NCBI RefSeq assembly: GCF_900115635.1
Contig: NZ_FOXE01000004.1
Span: forward strand, 1 to 64,000
Length of the DNA: 64,000 bases
Reading direction: 5' to 3'
Source: Oscillibacter sp. PC13
GTDB taxonomy: Bacteria > Bacillota > Clostridia > Oscillospirales > Oscillospiraceae
A program made the position numbers and the translations under genes. Position 1 is the first letter of the stretch. Each line of letters opens with the position of its first letter. Below the pieces are notes generated by a model, which was not told the DNA's origin, did no database searches, and saw only the letters and a program-made list of their open reading frames with translations. This document shows, piece after piece, positions 60,012-64,000 of this stretch.

Positions 60012-61756
60012 AACAAACAGATATTGCCCGGCGGCCAGACCGGGTTGCCTCTTACTTCCGCATGGAGTGGGCAACTTTGCTGGCGGTGACATTGTCGGGC
60101 GTTTTCTACAACACCGGACTGCTGGCTGGACCATGGTTTGAAGGACGCCTGACCCAGTGCCTGCTGGACATCTTTGGCGGAGAAAAGGACTTTCCGGATA
60201 TGCTGCGGCTGGCTGGGGCTTATGTGGCGGTGATTGCTGCTGTCCAGATAGCCCGATATATCAAGCGGCTGTATGTCCGCCGTTTTGCCAACCACATAAA
60301 CCGGGATATGAAGCGGGTTCTTTACGGGAACCTGATTCACCGGAATCGGGCGGATTTGGAAGGCGAAAACATCGGAAGCATAATGACCAAGGCAATCTCT
60401 GATGTGGATGCCTGCGCGGAGGGAATGCGGAAGTTTACCACAGAGGTCTTTGATACCGGAGTGGCCTTGGCCGGATATGCCGCGCTGCTGTTCTGGTATG
60501 ACTGGCGATTGGCACTGCTGAGCCTGCTCTTTCCGCCGTGCTCCTATTTTATTGCGGAGAAAATGAAGGCGGTTGTCCAGAGGAGCGGAACTGCGGCGCA
60601 GGAGAGCCGTGGACGGCTCAGTGCCGCTACGCTGGATCGGGTTTCCAGTGCGTCCACCTATCGGGTGTTCGGCTGTGAGTCCCAACGGGACCGGGCTTAT
60701 GAGAAACAGCTGGAAGATTATGAGAAAGCGGCGGTGCGGGCCAATATTTGGGTGGCGGCCATGCCGCCGCTGTACCAGGCCATCTCCATGATCAGTACGT
60801 TGTTTATTTTTTATTTCGGAGGAAGAAATGTGACGGGCGGCGGATGGGCCAACTGGGATATTGCTGTCTTTGCGACATTCCTGTCATGCTTCACCAAGCT
60901 GTCGGTGAAATCGGCCAAGGCGGCTAAGCTCTTCAACGCTGTTCAGAAGGCGGAGATCTCCTGGAAGCGTATCAAGCCGCTGATGAGACCTGTCCCCATG
61001 GAGACGGCCGCAGAGCCAGCCCCCGCTGGGAAGCTGGAGGTGGAAAACCTGAGTGCGGCGTATTCTGGGGGAACGCCCATATTTCGGGGACTGTCCTTCA
61101 AGGCGGAACCTGGGCAGATCATTGGCGTTACCGGTCCGGTGGCCTGTGGAAAGTCCACACTGGGCAAAGCGATTCTTTGTGAGATCCCCTATGAGGGCAG
61201 TATCCGATTCGGGGGGAAAGAACTTTCCGACCTTCCGTCGGAACGGCGCTGGGATATTGTGGGCTACCTGGGTCATGACCCTGAATTGATGAGCGATACG
61301 ATCCGAAACAACATCCTTCTGGATGATGAGCGTTCTCCGGAACCGCTGCTGGAGGCGGTCTGCTTGGGCCGGGAGATAGCTGAAATGCCGGATGGCATCC
61401 ATACACGGATAGGCACCGGCGGCGTCCGCCTCTCGGGCGGGCAGCAGGCACGGCTGGCGCTGGCCCGGACACTGGGACATCCGAGGCCGCTGCTGATTTT
61501 GGACGACCCCTTTTCTGCGCTGGATCAGAGGACGGAGCGGGAGGTATTTGAGCGCCTGCGGATCTTGACGCAGGACAGCGTTGTGTTGCTCTTTTCACAC
61601 CGGCTGTACTTGTTCCCGGAGTTGGACCAGGTAATCTGGATGGAGGACGGGCAGACGCTTGTGGGAACACACAAAGAGCTGATGCGCGTCAGCGGGCAGT
61701 ATGCCGCCCTATATGACTTGCAGAAGGGAGGCGGCGACCATGAAGCAGAGGCATGA
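60008..61756 (+). CDS. heterodimeric ABC exporter subunit 1
   Basis: 582 residues: six-helix exporter domain (residues 20-310), then an ATPase domain with Walker A GPVACGKST (near 381), signature LSGGQQARLALAR, Walker B LLILDDPF and H-loop SHRLY. The residue after Walker B is Asp instead of the catalytic Glu, so this subunit's own ATP site is degenerate, while its signature is intact. It pairs with the next gene, which it overlaps by 17 bases. Confidence 0.92.
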   Translation: MKQTDIARRPDRVASYFRMEWATLLAVTLSGVFYNTGLLAGPWFEGRLTQCLLDIFGGEKDFPDMLRLAGAYVAVIAAVQIARYIKRLYVRRFANHINRDMKRVLYGNLIHRNRADLEGENIGSIMTKAISDVDACAEGMRKFTTEVFDTGVALAGYAALLFWYDWRLALLSLLFPPCSYFIAEKMKAVVQRSGTAAQESRGRLSAATLDRVSSASTYRVFGCESQRDRAYEKQLEDYEKAAVRANIWVAAMPPLYQAISMISTLFIFYFGGRNVTGGGWANWDIAVFATFLSCFTKLSVKSAKAAKLFNAVQKAEISWKRIKPLMRPVPMETAAEPAPAGKLEVENLSAAYSGGTPIFRGLSFKAEPGQIIGVTGPVACGKSTLGKAILCEIPYEGSIRFGGKELSDLPSERRWDIVGYLGHDPELMSDTIRNNILLDDERSPEPLLEAVCLGREIAEMPDGIHTRIGTGGVRLSGGQQARLALARTLGHPRPLLILDDPFSALDQRTEREVFERLRILTQDSVVLLFSHRLYLFPELDQVIWMEDGQTLVGTHKELMRVSGQYAALYDLQKGGGDHEAEA

Positions 61757-63392
61757 GAGAGGGTTGGCCGGCGTTCTGCGGACGGTGATAGGGCGTTCCA
61801 AACTGTTAACAGCCGCCATTGTCATGGCAGTGGTGGGAGCTGTCGTGACGGCGCTGCTGCCGCCGCTGGTGCTGGAACGGGCTGTAAATCTCCTGACAGC
61901 AGGGAACAACATTCCTTTTGCCCTGGCGCTGCTGTATGTTGCCCTGACATTCCTTACCGGACTTTTGGATGCTACACGGGAGAGCTTGCTGATCGTCTTT
62001 GGACAGAAAATCACACATGGTCTGCGCAGCGCCCTGTGCAGCAAGCTGTCCCGTTTGCCGTCGGATGCCTTTGTGAAACAGGATCCGGGGGCGGCGGTAT
62101 CCCGCTTTGTGGGAGATGTGGACACGGTGGAAGCGCTGTTTACCTCCGGAATCATCAGTATGGTTGCCGATGGAGGTAAAGTCATCAGCATTTTGGCAAT
62201 TCTTTTCGTCAAAAACAGGGGCCTGGCGCTGGTGCTGTTGGTGCTGACCCCGCTGCTGTTCCTCTTTACACGCCAGGTACAAAAGAGAATGCTGGCCGCC
62301 CAGCTGGCTAATCGGGTGGCGGTGGAACGGGCTACCAATCATGTTCCGGAGACCATCCGCTGTATCCGTACAATTCACGCTCTTCACAAGGAGCAATATA
62401 TGTGCAAGGCATATGAACGCCACATTCAAGACAGTTATGACGCCGTGGAAAAGGCCAATTTCTATGACGCAGTCTATTCTCCGGTGATTCTGATTGCCAG
62501 CGCCTTGACAGTGGCTGCGGTGATGCTTCTGTCTGCTGCGGGCATTCCGGCGGTCCAGTCGTTTTTTGGAATGTCTGTTGGCACGGCAGCGGCGGTGATT
62601 GTCTATATTGGGTCAGTGTTTGCCCCGCTGGAGAGCGTTGGGATGGAAATCCAAACCATCCAATCCGCAGTGGCAGGTGTGCGCCGGATCGATGAATTCC
62701 TGGCGGCGGATGAGCGGTGGGAAACGGATGCCTCCATCACCTTGGATTCCCTCCTCCGGGAGGATGTTCCCTGTGTGGAACTGCGTGACGTGACCTTTGG
62801 CTACGATGAGGGCGCACCGGTGCTGCGGGATCTGAGCTTTGTTGTGAGAGACGGGGAGCAGGCTACACTGACAGGCCGGACGGGCGCCGGCAAAAGTACG
62901 GTGTTTAAGCTGCTGCTGGGCCAATACAACCCAGCCCATGGCCAAGTGCTGATCTATGGCCGGGAAGCCTCGCAGCTGCCGGACACTGTGAAGCGGCGGC
63001 TGTTCGGATATGTGGAGCAGAGCTTTCGTCTGGTCCCCGGCACGGTGCTGGATCAGATTACACTGTTTGACGAGTCGATCAGCCGGGCGGCGGCAGAGCG
63101 GGCGGCGGTGACTGTTGGCCTTCATGAAGCCATCTCTGCCCTGGAACAGGGATACGACACGCCCTGTGGGCCGTCACTGTTCTCTCAGGGGCAGTGGCAG
63201 CTGCTGTCCATTGCCAGGGCTATTGCAGCGGAACCAAAGCTCCTGCTATTGGACGAGATGACAGCAAATTTGGATGCCGACACAGAGCAGACGGTGCTGA
63301 CAGCACTGAAAAATGCCGCTGAGCACAGGACGGTTCTCTCTATTTCACATAGACTGTACCAGCAGACCGGCGGCAGACAAATTTCAATATAG
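61740..63392 (+). CDS. heterodimeric ABC exporter subunit 2
   Basis: 550 residues: six-helix domain, Walker A GRTGAGKST (near 380), degenerate signature FSQGQWQLLSIARAI, normal Walker B LLLLDEM with catalytic Glu, H-loop ISHRLY. The defects complement subunit 1, giving one consensus and one degenerate ATP site. The protein ends 13 residues after the H-loop His, at a junction with IS debris; a short tail may be lost. Confidence 0.9.
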   Translation: MKQRHERGLAGVLRTVIGRSKLLTAAIVMAVVGAVVTALLPPLVLERAVNLLTAGNNIPFALALLYVALTFLTGLLDATRESLLIVFGQKITHGLRSALCSKLSRLPSDAFVKQDPGAAVSRFVGDVDTVEALFTSGIISMVADGGKVISILAILFVKNRGLALVLLVLTPLLFLFTRQVQKRMLAAQLANRVAVERATNHVPETIRCIRTIHALHKEQYMCKAYERHIQDSYDAVEKANFYDAVYSPVILIASALTVAAVMLLSAAGIPAVQSFFGMSVGTAAAVIVYIGSVFAPLESVGMEIQTIQSAVAGVRRIDEFLAADERWETDASITLDSLLREDVPCVELRDVTFGYDEGAPVLRDLSFVVRDGEQATLTGRTGAGKSTVFKLLLGQYNPAHGQVLIYGREASQLPDTVKRRLFGYVEQSFRLVPGTVLDQITLFDESISRAAAERAAVTVGLHEAISALEQGYDTPCGPSLFSQGQWQLLSIARAIAAEPKLLLLDEMTANLDADTEQTVLTALKNAAEHRTVLSISHRLYQQTGGRQISI

Positions 63393-63411
63393 AGCTTGAC
63401 TCATCTGCTGC

Positions 63412-63469
63412 TTTTTATTTCACATGCATGAAATAAAAAATGCCGGAGCAAAGTTTGCTTTGCTCCGGC
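63412..63469. terminator. tandem inverted repeats at the exporter/IS junction
   Basis: TTTTTATTTCA (63412-63422) is inverted at 63429-63439, and GCCGGAGCAAAG (63442-63453) at 63458-63469. The first can end the ABC operon; the second reads as a terminator only on the minus strand, with the A-rich run on its left. Confidence 0.5.
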
Positions 63470-63709
63470 GTGTCCCAATACGGTTTGGGAAACCCGGTGG
63501 AGTTCCTTCTCTCCGCTGGAAATGACCACGATTCGGTTCACGCTGTTGAACTATTGGAAAAAGTCGGGATCAGAGGGAGTGCCGTACTGGCAGACCGGGC
63601 ATATGGTGCTCGGGCAATTCGGGAATATATCTCAGCGCACGGAGCCAGCTATGTGATCCCGCCGCAAAGCAACGTTTCCGATCCTTGGCCGGTTGACTGG
63701 CACCTGTAT
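63470..63709 (+). pseudogene. IS5-family transposase fragment
   Basis: About 80 codons of the catalytic domain, with LGNPVEFLLSAGNDHDS, the second acidic residue in AVLADRAYGARAIREYI and SYVIPPQSN. Both ends of the transposase are missing. After DWHLY at 63709, where the complete protein would continue toward the final Glu, the sequence changes abruptly. Confidence 0.8.
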
Positions 63710-63796
63710 AACCTCCACATCGGTCAGGCTGCCATTAAAGTCCTTCGAATGTTTCAGGATGACTTTTTGGGCGGCCTGACTCTTTTTCGTGACCAT
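63710..63796 (-). pseudogene. N-terminal gene fragment abutting the IS remnant
   Basis: On the minus strand, GAGGTG followed by ATG opens MVTKKSQAAQKVILKHSKDF plus nine more residues, then runs into the IS5-type fragment. It looks like the start of a gene cut by the IS. Not identified. Confidence 0.35.
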
Positions 63797-63920
63797 GGCC
63801 ACACCTCGGCTGTACAATCACAGCATCGGGGTACATAGCCTTGATATTACGGATCTGCCTATTTTTTGTGGTGTCAAATAAAAGAGCGGATTTCAGAGGC
63901 CTCACTACTGTGAAATAATA

Positions 63921-64000
63921 TTACCGCGGCTCCTTGAGAGTTACCGTGTGCTTTTTACACAGAGAAGCGGTGTCTCCCATGATCACCGGCAGCACCAGAG
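63921..64000 (-). CDS. C-terminal end of a gene entering from the right edge
   Basis: The minus strand reads LVLPVIMGDTASLCKKHTVT and LKEPR before a stop at 63921. Only 25 residues are in the window; it may be a real gene end or more debris. The 63797-63920 stretch between shows nothing recognisable. Confidence 0.25.
   Translation of the reverse strand, partial: LVLPVIMGDTASLCKKHTVTLKEPR

Noticed and set aside
1-64000. CRISPR arrays, rRNA genes and large repeat arrays.
   Set aside because: Looked for regularly spaced repeats and rRNA signatures by eye; none seen.

Overview
The window looks like chromosome of a spore-forming Clostridia of the gut Oscillospiraceae type. The clues are: Shine-Dalgarno AGGAGG sites with many GTG/TTG starts; a short SRP RNA just upstream of dnaX; a LysM-GH18 spore-cortex-type enzyme and a SpoVK/CbbX-like AAA ATPase; an ApbE/NusG-II/Gx-transporter cluster; DUF6076 and DUF6809 genes typical of mobile DNA in these bacteria; and a large Mrp-type antiporter operon. 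This is inferred from gene content; no 16S gene is present.

Layout. (1) 1-4655: remains of a type I restriction operon. An IS110-family element (transposase start and long noncoding end at 1-~320, minus strand) has cut off the upstream genes. Left are the 3' tail of one gene, a zinc-ribbon gene with an apparent 5' frameshift, an unknown 261-aa protein and intact hsdR. (2) 4683-13350: an integrative element bounded by 23-bp direct repeats, with a third copy inside at 8898. It carries DUF6076, an excisionase-like HTH, a winged-helix Rep-like protein, a repeat-rich noncoding segment, small DNA-binding proteins, an orphan HicB, DUF6809, two tandem tyrosine recombinases, and a cargo of ArsR regulator plus split chromate transporter. 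(3) 13447-16270: tRNA-Ala(CGC), two tRNA 5'-half copies, SRP RNA, dnaX and ybaB, without recR. (4) 16329-25589: DUF4127 lipoprotein, membrane proteins, the flavinyltransferase cluster, the AAA ATPase, the spore lytic enzyme and a LysR regulator. (5) 25674-34932: a ten-gene Mrp/Mbh-like antiporter operon with four antiporter-type subunits and no redox module. (6) 34953-40152: ZIP transporter, CstA, a KdpDE-like two-component system and a PH-domain-like protein. (7) 40171-52936: a compact, intact-looking PBSX-order phage head plus contractile-tail operon behind three stacked terminators. It has no integrase, repressor, lysis genes, fibre genes or recognisable tape measure. (8) 53166-63392: prfC, an AGCS amino-acid/Na+ symporter with a divergent LysR, a MarR-flavodoxin pair, and a MarR-controlled heterodimeric ABC exporter. 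(9) 63393-64000: scrambled IS remnants.

How parts work together: recombinases, excisionase-like and Rep-like proteins could move region 2, whose cargo is anion (chromate) export. ApbE, NusG-II and Gx proteins form a probable envelope flavinylation module. The Mrp subunits would form one membrane complex for Na+/H+ exchange. The region 7 operon holds everything needed for a DNA-packaging head and a short contractile tail, but nothing for autonomous phage life. That makes it the best candidate in the window for an undescribed domesticated system (a gene-transfer-agent-like or PBSX-like particle).
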